A DNA stretch of 46,093 bases from Defluviitaleaceae bacterium (GCA_009781725.1 WQVF01000024.1:1-46093); one strand, 5' to 3'. Positions 36,314 through 45,671 are shown, counted from the stretch's first letter. The notes: a model not told the origin generated them from the sequence alone. Program-made: numbers and translations.

Positions 36314-36517
36314 ATGATGTCCGATGCCGATATTATATGCAAAGGGATGAAAATATTATCCGACAATCTAGGCATTGTTGAGACTGAACGCTTTGTCATG
36401 TTTATTCAAAAAGAATCTTTCGATTGCACAAAATGGCAGGAAGATTTGCTTGAGAATATGAGTATTGAGGCGATAAGGGAAAAGGCGGCTGCATTTCGTT
36501 TGCGTAATGTTATATAA
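36314..36517 (+). CDS. Small protein of unknown function (antitoxin-like)
   Basis: Protein of 67 residues: an N-terminal KGMKILSDNLGIVETERFVM, a central FDCTKWQEDL and a C-terminal MSIEAIREKAAAFR. Small proteins with an ERF-x-x-x and DYTKWQ pattern occur, as far as I recall, near toxin-antitoxin genes, often upstream of PIN toxins; here no toxin follows. GAGGG lies upstream of the ATG pair. The 260 bases after it hold nothing I recognise. Confidence 0.55.
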   Translation: MMSDADIICKGMKILSDNLGIVETERFVMFIQKESFDCTKWQEDLLENMSIEAIREKAAAFRLRNVI

Positions 36518-36776
36518 TATCAGAAATGTAATGAGGGTTTAGGTAGGTAGATACTGCGGAATTGTCATATACGATATCCCGGTACAAATATGTCCCAATG
36601 CGTATCAGTATAAGAACCCCACCTGAGCCCCCGCCCAACATTTAAATCTGGGAATCTTACCAAGGGGCCTCATCTCCATTTAATTAGCTTTTAATGCATC
36701 AATTAGTGCTGGCACAATCATGTTGTACGTATTGCCTATAAGGCTGTATACTAAGTTTAGGATAGGTGATTGTTTT

Positions 36777-37829
36777 ATGGCTAAGATAGGGCGAAATGGT
36801 TTGTGCCTTTGTGGTAGTGGGCGAAAATACAAAATATGTTGTTTAAATATAGAGAGTGTACTTTCTCCGCCATTTGCTACTGAGATGTTCCTCACAGATA
36901 TAGAGGTAGATAAAAGTAAGTTTGATGCTTTAGAACTTCAGGGTAAAATGTGCGTATTGGATTGGATAAATACGTCAGATTCAGTACAGAGAATTGAAAT
37001 TGCATTCCAAATGTATGTGTATAGCCTATCTTTGTTGCGCTCCAGTTGTGTCTCAGATTCTCGTGGGTATATGCTGAGAAACAATGGGAATATTAGGACA
37101 CAGGGATTCGATTTAGGGATTGTCATAAATGCCCATGTAATAATGTTACTTGATTGCTTTAAGCTTGTAGTCGATAAAATAAAGTCATTTTTGACAAGTG
37201 GTATTTATAGTGAGGTGCGTAGTAAAAAAGAAGGGCTAGATACATATAGAAAGCTTGTTAGTACAGTGTATGAAAACAATTTTTATTATCAACTTTTTTA
37301 TAAGCTGCGAAATGCTGTAACCCATGATAGGTCAATTGTTAGTATTAGCGAAGGAAAATACATATACTTCAATTTAAGTCAGTTGCGTGGGATAATGCGT
37401 TCTAACGATGAATTAGATACATATATAGCTGATATTGAGAAGTCAATTATGGAAAATGCTGAACAGACGGCAAACTTTAGCTTTTTGCCTTCTTTGGCCT
37501 ATCTCCATAAAGGTGTGTTAGCAGTATATAGTTCTTTTCTTCAAGAAATACAACCAATTGTTGAATCATTGCATGTTAAATCAAATACTGTTTTATTAAG
37601 TACTACTAATTTGGTTTTTAGTAATTCCGGATACTTTTTTGTTATGATTGATGAGACAGCACATGGTTTTCCTATTACTGATGATGCACATGTTGAGGAT
37701 TGGTTTTCATGTATGAAAAACCTAATTTCCAATGAAGATAACTGGCTGATTGAGTTTATGGGTTCAGGCTTTGCAGACGCAGGCATGAAGAAGTTTTCTG
37801 AAAACGTAGTTGTGTACAAAGGTAGGTAA
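36777..37829 (+). CDS. SEC-C zinc-motif protein with unknown body
   Basis: Protein of 350 residues. The N-terminus (GRNGLCLCGSGRKYKICC, C10, C12, C21, C22) is a SEC-C zinc-binding motif of the type that ends SecA and is found in many stand-alone proteins. The remaining about 325 residues match no family I know; HYDROPHOBIC and helical stretches include VINAHVIMLLDCFKLVVDKI and FYYQLFYKLRNAVTHD, the latter resembling HEPN-like RNase motifs (R-x-x-x-x-H: RNAVTH). ATG 36777 is preceded by AGGTGAT. Low G+C codon use groups it with the preceding accessory genes. Possible role in stress or defence; inferred only. Confidence 0.7.
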   Translation: MAKIGRNGLCLCGSGRKYKICCLNIESVLSPPFATEMFLTDIEVDKSKFDALELQGKMCVLDWINTSDSVQRIEIAFQMYVYSLSLLRSSCVSDSRGYMLRNNGNIRTQGFDLGIVINAHVIMLLDCFKLVVDKIKSFLTSGIYSEVRSKKEGLDTYRKLVSTVYENNFYYQLFYKLRNAVTHDRSIVSISEGKYIYFNLSQLRGIMRSNDELDTYIADIEKSIMENAEQTANFSFLPSLAYLHKGVLAVYSSFLQEIQPIVESLHVKSNTVLLSTTNLVFSNSGYFFVMIDETAHGFPITDDAHVEDWFSCMKNLISNEDNWLIEFMGSGFADAGMKKFSENVVVYKGR

Positions 37830-37927
37830 AGTTAAAATGAAAGGTTGCGATAATATGACCTATAGGATGACCGTGTTCTGAGTGTTACTGGTAGCGAATA
37901 CATGAAAAACCACTAAGGAGGACAAAA

Positions 37928-38890
37928 ATGCCAGTACTAGATTTTCCACTAGAACAACTAAAAAAGTATAAAGGCTCCAGCCCGTTGCCCAAGGATTTTG
38001 ACAGCTATTGGGATAAAGCATTAAACGAATTAGACGCCGCCGGAACCACTTATACATTAGAAGAAGCGGAGTTTTCTGCCCCTGGTGTTAAGTGCGCTTA
38101 CCTGTACTTCACCGGCGTAGGCGGTGCAAGGGTATGCTGTAAATTTCTCTGTCCGGAAAATGTGACGGGTAAAATCCCTGGGATTGCTATGTTCCACGGA
38201 TACTCCGGCGACTCCGGAGGCTGGGTTGACAAGCTTGCATATGCATATGCAGGCTATGCGGTACTTGCTCTGGATGTCCGGGGTCAAAGGGGGCGTTCGG
38301 AGGATAATCTGAATGTACCCGGCATCACTTTGCGGGGGCATATTATTAGAGGGCTAGAAGGTGGCGACCCGGAAAAACTATTCTTTAGGAATGTATATCT
38401 GGACACAGCGCAGACAGCGCGTATTTTGATGTCCATGGATTTTGTTGACGAAAACAGAGTAGGCGCAACTGGAGGCTCCCAGGGCGGTGCGCTGACTATT
38501 ACCTGTGCTGCGCTGGAACCAAGGGTAAAAATGAACGCTCCTGTTTTCCCCTTCCTTTCTGATTATAAACGTACATGGGAAATGGATTTACTTAAGGGTG
38601 CTTATGAAGAATTAGCCTACTATATCAAGGGCAAAGACCCTCGCCAACAGCGCATGGATGAAATGTTCGAAATGCTTGGGTATATAGATGTCTCCAATCT
38701 GGCATCCAGAATCAAGGGCGAAACATATATGTTCCTAAGTCTGATGGATGATATCTGCCCACCTTCAACACAGTTTGCGGTTTATAATAAAATAACGGCA
38801 AAAAAATCATGTGAAATATATCCCAATCATGGCCATGAGGATTTACCTGGGTCTGGTGATTTGATATTTAGCTTTTTTAAAGGGCTTTGA
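37928..38890 (+). CDS. CE7-family acetyl (xylan) esterase
   Basis: Alpha/beta-hydrolase esterase of 320 residues with no signal peptide, removing acetyl groups from imported xylo-oligosaccharides or cephalosporin-like substrates. Triad: S184 in ATGGSQGGALT, D274 in LMDDICPPST and H303 in NHGHE. The conserved RGQRG (118-122) is also there. Length matches the family (about 320). AAGGAGG lies seven bases before the ATG. It precedes a Gfo/Idh/MocA oxidoreductase by 71 bases that contain a GC-rich hairpin, suggesting a small sugar-processing unit. Confidence 0.93.
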   Translation: MPVLDFPLEQLKKYKGSSPLPKDFDSYWDKALNELDAAGTTYTLEEAEFSAPGVKCAYLYFTGVGGARVCCKFLCPENVTGKIPGIAMFHGYSGDSGGWVDKLAYAYAGYAVLALDVRGQRGRSEDNLNVPGITLRGHIIRGLEGGDPEKLFFRNVYLDTAQTARILMSMDFVDENRVGATGGSQGGALTITCAALEPRVKMNAPVFPFLSDYKRTWEMDLLKGAYEELAYYIKGKDPRQQRMDEMFEMLGYIDVSNLASRIKGETYMFLSLMDDICPPSTQFAVYNKITAKKSCEIYPNHGHEDLPGSGDLIFSFFKGL

Positions 38891-38910
38891 TTATAGCCTG
38901 ATGAAAGAAT

Positions 38911-38936
38911 GAGGGGGCGGCGCACAGCCACCCCTC
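38911..38936 (+). terminator. GC-rich hairpin between esterase and oxidoreductase genes
   Basis: GAGGGG-GC-GGC-GCACA-GCC-A-CCCCTC, followed by TTATAAT. It is short of a full T-run, so a partial terminator or an mRNA-stabilising hairpin. Confidence 0.55.
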
Positions 38937-38961
38937 TTATAATGGAATAGGGGAGTAAACT

Positions 38962-40056
38962 ATGGGCAAAAAAATAGGCTTTTTAGGCGAATTAAAGGAT
39001 ACACCATTGCTACGGATTGGATATGTAGGCTGTGGATCCCATTCCCGGCGTAATATATTGACAACACTGGGGTATGTTCCCGTTGAAAAGGCTGCTATTT
39101 GTGATTTGAATAAGGAAAAACCAGCAGTTTTTGCCAGGGAGTTTGGTTTTAAAGCTCATTACAATAGCCATTTGGAAATGCTTGAAAATGAAAAACTGGA
39201 CGCTGTTTTTATCGTATCAAATTATGATAAAAATGCTCGACCTGTTTTTTGCAAAATTGCTGAAGATTGCCTGAACGCAGGCTGTCATGTGTGGATGGAA
39301 AAACCACCTGCTGCCGAGGCCGATGAGTTGGTAAGGCTCAAAGCCCTCGCTAAACAGGTAAACAAACAGGTAGCTGTCGGTTTTAAGAAAATGTTCTTCC
39401 CCGCTAACGAAAAAGCAAAAGAACTGATGGGCGGGGATATACAGCTTGCCTTGTTTCAGTATCCGCAATATATCCCTACCCAGGAAGAATTTGACGCATA
39501 TATGCAAATGCAACCCATTTGGCCGGTTACGGGATTTTTGGATCATATTTGTCATCCCATAAGCCTGATGATCTATTTGATGGGTTATCCTCGTGATTTG
39601 TATTATAGTAGGAACGCAATGGGCGGCGGCAACGCAACATTTACTTTTCATAATGGAGCTGTTGCGTCTTTAGCACTCACCCACGGTGCAGCAAACAACG
39701 GCGGAATGGAACGGACTACCTTAATAGGAAATGATAATCAACATATAGTTGTTGATAACAACATAAAATTGTCCTTACACCGCTCTCCCAAGGATTTGCC
39801 ATATGGTAACTCCCCATCTTTTTATATGGGCGGCCCTGAGGACGCGACGGCGGTGTGGGAACCGGAATTTTCTTTAGGGCAACTATATAACAATAGCTTT
39901 TTTCTGCTGGGCTATTACGGAGAGATAAATGAATTCTGTAATGCAATTCTGGAAAAGCGAGATATTTCAAAAGGACATTTGGATGACGCGATACAAATCA
40001 CAAAGATATTCTGCGCCTTTGCGGAAGGGGCAAATAAGCGTATTGCATTAGATTAA
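38962..40056 (+). CDS. Gfo/Idh/MocA-family oxidoreductase
   Basis: NAD(P)-dependent oxidoreductase of 364 residues. The Rossmann glycine motif GYVGCGSHSRR lies at 20-30; the family EKP motif is at 113-115 (WMEKPPAAEADE). The C-terminal substrate domain has GFKKMFFPANEKAKE and GFLDHICHPISLMIYLMG, with the family's conserved His region in DHICHP. AGGGGAG precedes the ATG. It lies behind the acetyl-esterase, so it may act on the deacetylated sugar; the substrate is not defined. The sequence is clearly different from the other oxidoreductase at 9086. Confidence 0.87.
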   Translation: MGKKIGFLGELKDTPLLRIGYVGCGSHSRRNILTTLGYVPVEKAAICDLNKEKPAVFAREFGFKAHYNSHLEMLENEKLDAVFIVSNYDKNARPVFCKIAEDCLNAGCHVWMEKPPAAEADELVRLKALAKQVNKQVAVGFKKMFFPANEKAKELMGGDIQLALFQYPQYIPTQEEFDAYMQMQPIWPVTGFLDHICHPISLMIYLMGYPRDLYYSRNAMGGGNATFTFHNGAVASLALTHGAANNGGMERTTLIGNDNQHIVVDNNIKLSLHRSPKDLPYGNSPSFYMGGPEDATAVWEPEFSLGQLYNNSFFLLGYYGEINEFCNAILEKRDISKGHLDDAIQITKIFCAFAEGANKRIALD

Positions 40057-40112
40057 TTTGCTGGACAAGCATTTACAACGCTAGCAGTAAATAAGCGCGA
40101 GCGAGGTGTCTT

Positions 40113-42197
40113 ATGAGGCAATGTCGTTTTATTCTTATTTTAATGTTTGCATTATTTGCATTTGCCGGATGTAGCAATGGGGCTCAGCCACATGTACCCG
40201 CTGAATGTGGTAGTGAGACTCCACCCCTTACACCCACCGAAATTTTGGCAATACCCTACTTCAACGCACCCACAATCGAAAGCCCATATGATATTCGAGT
40301 CCGGCATTTTGCACGGGTTTGGGATGGACAGTTACTGTGGGTGCATAGGCACAGCTATAACATGGATGGAGAAAGCAGAGATTTCTATGCATATGAAAGA
40401 AAGTGGCTGCAAGAGCATCCCGAGTACCTGAATCGCCGACGGAGAGGTGGCACTTGTCCGGTGGATTTGGCGCAACGTGTACATAGTATTAGGGTTGTGA
40501 CCTCTGTTGCTGAGATTGAACTAGGCATGATTGGGTATACAGAATGCTTTTTCTATAGCAATTATTTAGTGGTGATTGATTTTTCGATGGGTCATTCATC
40601 AAGGGTAGAGATGGTGTACCGAGTTAAGGCTAATGGGACTATTGTAGTCCGGCCTTTGATAAGCAGGAGTGATTTTCATACTCATCACCCATATGGGACT
40701 GTTGTCATAGAGCTAGATAATCGTTTTCAGCCACCAGAGTTTAACATCGAGTTTATTTGTAACCCGTGGGGGCCTTCTTGCCCATCGGCTGTTTTTGATA
40801 TTCCGTACACCCCAGACGCGGCTTATGATGGCTATATCTTCCGTTTGATATATGCTGCGGTTATTCCGCCATTAGAGAACACAAATATACAACGGTTTCC
40901 TTTCGCGCCAATGGAATGGAATATGTTTCGTGGGGAGACTCTTCAAGACATAATTGATTTTATTGCTCCTGAGTACATTATGTATATTGAGCGGGATTAT
41001 ATCATTTTTCGTGACCCATTCCCTTGGCATGATGATTCTCTACCAACTCCTGCACCTGAATGTGAGATATCACAGAATGACCAAGAACATGATTATCCGA
41101 AATGCCCCTGGTCTCTCTATCTTCCGGAGCCTACGCATTGTATCGCGATAACTGATTCCTTGGTTTTTGAAATGGTTGCGATAGGAGGGCATCACACCCT
41201 GGCACTAAAGGATGACGGTACAGTTTGGGCTTGGGGTTCTAACTTGGATGGCCAACTGGGTGATGGGACAACAAGAAACACTAGAATCGCGCCTGTACAA
41301 GTCCACGGCCTTTACAATGCGGTTTCGATTGCCGCAGGACTGCACCATTCAATTGCATTAACATGTGATGGCATGGTTTGGGCCTGGGGTTGGAATGATT
41401 TTGGTCGGTTAGGCGATGGAACAAGGCAGTCCAGAGCAACACCTGTACAGGTACGAGGCCTTTATAATGTGGTTTCCGTTGCTACGAGCAATGCCCACTC
41501 CGTTGCATTAAGAAGCGACGGCACGGTTTGGGCTTGGGGCTGGAATATCCATGGTCAGTTAGGTGACGGTACATGGACAAGTAGTGACACTCCCGTACAA
41601 GCCCAAGGTCTTGATAATGTGATTTCGGTTGCGGCGGGATGGGGCCATTCAATTGCATTAAGAAGCGATGGTACAGTTTGGGCGTGGGGTGCGGGCTGGA
41701 ATGGCCAGTTAGGTGATGGAACAGCGGAATGTAGTAACACCCCCGTACAAGTCCAAGGCCTAGCTAACGTAGTTGCTGTTACAGCTGGTGATAGCTATTC
41801 AGTTGCACTAAGGGATGACGGTACGGTTTGGGCTTGGGGTTGGAATAGTAATGGCCAGTTAGGTGATGGAACAACAGAAAGCAGTAACATGCCCGTACAA
41901 GTTCAAGGCCTTACCGACATAGCTGCCGTTGCGGCGGGAAGCAGTCATTCAATTGCCTTAAGGGCTGATGGTGCGGTTTGGGCCTGGGGCTGGAATCACA
42001 ATGGTCAACTGGGCGATGGGACATTGACGAGCAGAACCATACCTGTACAGACTCTAGACCTCTCCAATGTGATTTCTGTTGCCGCAGGATTGAACACGTC
42101 CATTGTATTAATGAGTGACGGCACGGTTTGGGGATGGGGGCATAATAACCTTGCGCAATTGGGCATTGGTGCTACAATATCACGCCACATTCCGTAA
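40113..42197 (+). CDS. RCC1-repeat lipoprotein
   Basis: Extracellular lipoprotein of 694 residues with lipobox FAGC (Cys20). Residues 21-350 form a domain I do not recognise. From about 355 to the end there are seven RCC1/ATS1-type repeats, each about 50 residues, with the pattern HSIALRSDGTVWAWGWNxxGQLGDGT and VQVQGLxNVVSVAAG. Seven repeats make a complete beta-propeller. The DNA of the repeats is also similar, which marks recent duplication. The last repeat is degenerate (AQLGIGATISRHIP). GAGGTG precedes the ATG. Likely a surface protein-interaction propeller; exact role unknown. 150 bases without a gene follow. Confidence 0.88.
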   Translation: MRQCRFILILMFALFAFAGCSNGAQPHVPAECGSETPPLTPTEILAIPYFNAPTIESPYDIRVRHFARVWDGQLLWVHRHSYNMDGESRDFYAYERKWLQEHPEYLNRRRRGGTCPVDLAQRVHSIRVVTSVAEIELGMIGYTECFFYSNYLVVIDFSMGHSSRVEMVYRVKANGTIVVRPLISRSDFHTHHPYGTVVIELDNRFQPPEFNIEFICNPWGPSCPSAVFDIPYTPDAAYDGYIFRLIYAAVIPPLENTNIQRFPFAPMEWNMFRGETLQDIIDFIAPEYIMYIERDYIIFRDPFPWHDDSLPTPAPECEISQNDQEHDYPKCPWSLYLPEPTHCIAITDSLVFEMVAIGGHHTLALKDDGTVWAWGSNLDGQLGDGTTRNTRIAPVQVHGLYNAVSIAAGLHHSIALTCDGMVWAWGWNDFGRLGDGTRQSRATPVQVRGLYNVVSVATSNAHSVALRSDGTVWAWGWNIHGQLGDGTWTSSDTPVQAQGLDNVISVAAGWGHSIALRSDGTVWAWGAGWNGQLGDGTAECSNTPVQVQGLANVVAVTAGDSYSVALRDDGTVWAWGWNSNGQLGDGTTESSNMPVQVQGLTDIAAVAAGSSHSIALRADGAVWAWGWNHNGQLGDGTLTSRTIPVQTLDLSNVISVAAGLNTSIVLMSDGTVWGWGHNNLAQLGIGATISRHIP

Positions 42198-42348
42198 CAT
42201 TGATGATTCACAAACCTTTCAAACAAGCTGTTTTTTTATGCAAAAACAATGCCTTGGCCCTTGCACCATCCGACAAAAAAGGCTAAACTACATAATTAAT
42301 AAACATTTTCACCCATAACACAATTATATTTTATAAGGGGGTGCAAAA

Positions 42349-44028
42349 ATGCATCATGAGTACAACCGCTATTATCGCTATGCTGCCATGGTTGAAGCTC
42401 TGGAAGATTTTCATCGGGATTACCATAATCTCACCAAGCTCTATTCAATAGGTCGCAGCTATGAAGGCCGGGATATCTGGTGTCTGGAGCTCACCAATCA
42501 TGAAACCGGTTCGGCACATGAAAAACCCGGCTACTATCTGGATGGCAACACTCACGCTGGGGAAGTCACCGGTTCCATGGCCTGCATTTACACCATTGAT
42601 TGGCTGCTCTCCAACTACGGAAAAGAAGAGCAAGCCACCCGGCTCCTGGACACAAAAGTTATTTATGTCCTGCCCCGTATATGCCCGGATGGTGCGGAAA
42701 TTTACTTAGCAACCCCCTATATGCTGCGCTCATCGGCTCACGAATGGCATTATCCGGCCCATGCAGACCCTGACGGCCTAAGGCCTGAGGACATAGATAA
42801 CAATGGTGCAATACTGCAAATGCGTATAAGAGATGACCTCGCCGGGGATTGGAAAGTATCGGTAGAAGACGAACGCCTAATGGTTCGCCGGAAGCCTCAC
42901 GACCATGGGGGCGTGTATTACCGTCTCTTCTCCGAGGGCGTCGTGGAAAATTACGACGGTATTACCTTCGGCACAGCCCCGCCTAAATGGGGCATTGATA
43001 TGAACCGCAACTATCCGATTAACTGGAAGCCCCCTCATACCCAAAACGGGGCAGGGGATACCCCCCTTTCCGAGCCGGAAAGCAAAGCCGTCACCGACTT
43101 CTTGTTAAGCAAAAGGAATATTGCAGGGGCAACATACCATCATACATCCGGGGGTATATTGCTTAGGGCAAACTGCATAGAAGGGGATGATAAAATGCCC
43201 CCGGCAGACCTGGCAATTTACAAGAATCTCGGGACCTTGGGAGAAGAAATCACCGGTTACCCTTGCCAGGATGTTTTCGGTGTTTTCGCCGATAAAAAAC
43301 CTCAATGGGGCACCTTTATGGACCTGACATATGAATATCTGGGCATCAGCTCCTTTGCTACGGAGCTATGGGACTTGCTGGGTCGTGCCGGTGTCAAGGA
43401 AAAAGGATTTGCCGCGTTTGCAAAACTCAACTATAAGGAAATGGAAGAAATCCAGTTGAAAGCCTTGCGCTGGAACGATGAAGCAATGAACGGGGAATGC
43501 TTCAATGCCTGGACCCCATTCGAGCATCCACAACTTGGGGATGTAGAAATCGGAGGCTGGAACCTCAAGGAAGGCCAGCAAAACCCGCCAAAGAAATTTT
43601 TACAGGAAGAATGCGAAAAGGCCCTGCGCTTTACTCTTATGCATATGGAAGCCTTGCCCCAAGTGGAGATAAGGGATGTTCGTCGTGAAAAAATCGGCGA
43701 TAAAGTGTGGAAAATTACCGCCGCTATTGAAAACACCGGCTTCCTGCCCTCATCCAGTACTCAGAAAGCTATAAACAATAAAATTACCGCCCCGATAAAG
43801 GCGGAAATCTCCGGTGGCAAAGTGCTGCAAGGGGAGGCGGAAATTGAAATCGGCCATCTCACCGGGCGGGGCACAGAGGTTCCATACGGCTACTTTGGCA
43901 ACGGAAGTCCAGTCGGCCGTCGCAAGAAAGTGGAGTGGATTGTAGAAGTAGAGCCAGGCGTGGCACTATGCATTACCGCCACAGCCGAAAGAGCAGGTGC
44001 AGCACGTCATACAATACGAGAGGAATGA
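42349..44028 (+). CDS. M14-family zinc carboxypeptidase (first of tandem pair)
   Basis: Protein of 559 residues with no signal peptide. Zinc ligands H69 and E72 in GNTHAGEVTGS and H265 in TYHHTSGG; substrate-binding NR pair in DMNRNYP (219-220); catalytic E339 in FATELWDLLG. The C-terminal about 150 residues (from KFLQEECEKALR) are a beta-sandwich extension. AAGGGGGTG precedes the ATG. It releases C-terminal residues from peptides or peptidoglycan-like substrates; specificity is unknown. Its stop overlaps the region just before the second peptidase. Confidence 0.9.
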   Translation: MHHEYNRYYRYAAMVEALEDFHRDYHNLTKLYSIGRSYEGRDIWCLELTNHETGSAHEKPGYYLDGNTHAGEVTGSMACIYTIDWLLSNYGKEEQATRLLDTKVIYVLPRICPDGAEIYLATPYMLRSSAHEWHYPAHADPDGLRPEDIDNNGAILQMRIRDDLAGDWKVSVEDERLMVRRKPHDHGGVYYRLFSEGVVENYDGITFGTAPPKWGIDMNRNYPINWKPPHTQNGAGDTPLSEPESKAVTDFLLSKRNIAGATYHHTSGGILLRANCIEGDDKMPPADLAIYKNLGTLGEEITGYPCQDVFGVFADKKPQWGTFMDLTYEYLGISSFATELWDLLGRAGVKEKGFAAFAKLNYKEMEEIQLKALRWNDEAMNGECFNAWTPFEHPQLGDVEIGGWNLKEGQQNPPKKFLQEECEKALRFTLMHMEALPQVEIRDVRREKIGDKVWKITAAIENTGFLPSSSTQKAINNKITAPIKAEISGGKVLQGEAEIEIGHLTGRGTEVPYGYFGNGSPVGRRKKVEWIVEVEPGVALCITATAERAGAARHTIREE

Positions 44029-44033
44029 GCAGC

Positions 44034-45671
44034 ATGAAAGTACCATACGAATCCGCAAAGTATCACACCTGGGCCGAGATTCTGGGACTAACAGCCGCCT
44101 GGTGCAATGCATTCCCGGAGCTGGTAAAGTCCTACCCAATCGGCAGAACATACGAAGGCCGGGAAATTATCTGTCTGGAGATTACAGCCCCTGGCACCCC
44201 TGCCGACGAAAAGCCTGGCTATTACGTGGATGCGAACTTCCATGCAGGGGAGGTCACTGGTTCTGCGGTAGCCCTCTACACTGTCAGTTGGTTCCTAGAA
44301 AATTACGGAAGCGACAGTGAGGCCACAGAGCTCCTTGAAAACTATACCTGGTATGTAGTCCCTCGAGTCTGCATAGACGGCTCCGAAATGTACATGCATA
44401 CCCCATTCACTTTACGTTCTTCAACTCGCATCTTCCCATTTGAAGAAGACCAACCCGGCCTTCATGCCGAAGACATGAACGGCGATGGCCTAATTACCCA
44501 AATGCGGATAGAAGACCCTCATGGGGAATGGACAACTTCCAAATCTGACCCTCGCCTGATGGTACGCCGCAAGCCCGATGCTTTTGGAGGGAAGTATTAC
44601 CGCCTTTACCAAGAAGGACGCATCGTGGAATATGACGGAGTAGAAATTCCTATTGCTCGTCCTCGCTGGGGATTGGATGTAAACCGCAATATGCCTGCTT
44701 TCTGGGATATTGACGCAAAGCAAGTCGGCTCAGGGGATTACGCCCTTTCCGAGCCGGAAACCAAGGCAGTTGCCGATTTTCTGATTGGCAAAAAAAACAT
44801 TGCCGGGGCAATGAGCTATCACACATATGGCAATGTGCATCTGCGCCCTTGCTGCACTATTTCTGATAAAGATATGGTCAAGGAAGACCTAGATGCCTAC
44901 AAGCTCTTGGGGACTCTTGGCGCGGAAATCACTGATTATGGTCATTGTGGCGTGTTTGATGCTTTTACGGCAGACCCCAAAAAACCCTTGCGGGGAGTAT
45001 ATTTGGACTGGATTTATCACCATCGCGGCATTCTGGCCTGGTCAACAGAGCTATGGAGTGCTCCGGTAATGGCAGGTGTGGAGAAGTTAAAATTTGATGC
45101 TCCCCCAAAGCCCAAAACCGACAAAGAGCAGGAAGAAGACATTCTAAAGATTTTGGTATGGAATGACAAAGAAAATCTGGATGGGTTTCTTCCCTGGACT
45201 AAATTTAAACATCCCCAACTAGGTGATGTAGAGATTGGCGGCTGGAAAAATAAATATATTTTCCAAAATCCGCCGGAATGCTTCCTAACGGATGTATGCG
45301 AAAAAAATATGCGGTTCACAAATATGCAAGCAAGGGCAATGGCCAGCCTAAAAGTCCGCAAGGTAAAGGCGGAAAAGGTAGCTGAAGGAATTTACCGGAT
45401 AAGCTGCGGCGTGGTCAACAGCGGGTATCTTAATACAGCAGGAACAACTCTTGCATCTCAAATTGCAGTTTGCAAGCCGGTAGAGGCGATAATCAGTGGC
45501 GATGGAGTAGAAGTAGCCCAAGGCAAAGCCAAACTGGAGTTTGGCCATATGCCTGGACGTAGTGAGAAAAAAGCTGAGTGGTTAATCAAGGCTCCCGCGG
45601 GAAGTCAGGTAACCATAACCGCCAAGGGCGAGCGTGCCGGGACATATCGGCATAATTTAATCCTGGAGTAG
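44034..45671 (+). CDS. M14-family zinc carboxypeptidase (second of tandem pair)
   Basis: Protein of 545 residues, homologous along its length to the first peptidase. Zinc ligands H70 and E73 in ANFHAGEVTGS and the His in MSYHTYGNVHL; NR pair in DVNRNMPAF; catalytic Glu in AWSTELWSAP. It has the same C-terminal beta-extension (FLTDVCEKNMRFTNMQARAM). I chose ATG 44034 with GAGAGGA nine bases upstream; ATG 44025 overlaps the previous stop but is too near that site. A longer open frame back to 43935 has a scrambled N-terminus. No signal peptide. The pair arose by duplication and is likely cotranscribed. Confidence 0.9.
   Translation: MKVPYESAKYHTWAEILGLTAAWCNAFPELVKSYPIGRTYEGREIICLEITAPGTPADEKPGYYVDANFHAGEVTGSAVALYTVSWFLENYGSDSEATELLENYTWYVVPRVCIDGSEMYMHTPFTLRSSTRIFPFEEDQPGLHAEDMNGDGLITQMRIEDPHGEWTTSKSDPRLMVRRKPDAFGGKYYRLYQEGRIVEYDGVEIPIARPRWGLDVNRNMPAFWDIDAKQVGSGDYALSEPETKAVADFLIGKKNIAGAMSYHTYGNVHLRPCCTISDKDMVKEDLDAYKLLGTLGAEITDYGHCGVFDAFTADPKKPLRGVYLDWIYHHRGILAWSTELWSAPVMAGVEKLKFDAPPKPKTDKEQEEDILKILVWNDKENLDGFLPWTKFKHPQLGDVEIGGWKNKYIFQNPPECFLTDVCEKNMRFTNMQARAMASLKVRKVKAEKVAEGIYRISCGVVNSGYLNTAGTTLASQIAVCKPVEAIISGDGVEVAQGKAKLEFGHMPGRSEKKAEWLIKAPAGSQVTITAKGERAGTYRHNLILE

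Noticed and set aside
41180-42190. Regularly spaced DNA repeats that might suggest a CRISPR array
   Set aside because: The unit is about 150 bases, fully coding and corresponds to RCC1 protein repeats; no CRISPR array or cas gene is seen in the window.
42198-42348. Possible riboswitch before the M14 pair
   Set aside because: Only an AT-rich stretch with a ribosome site; no conserved aptamer motif or terminator-antiterminator pair visible.
43935-44033. N-terminal extension of the second M14 peptidase
   Set aside because: Scrambled Arg/Ser-rich sequence inside the first peptidase gene; the first peptidase's homologous start aligns with the ATG at 44034.
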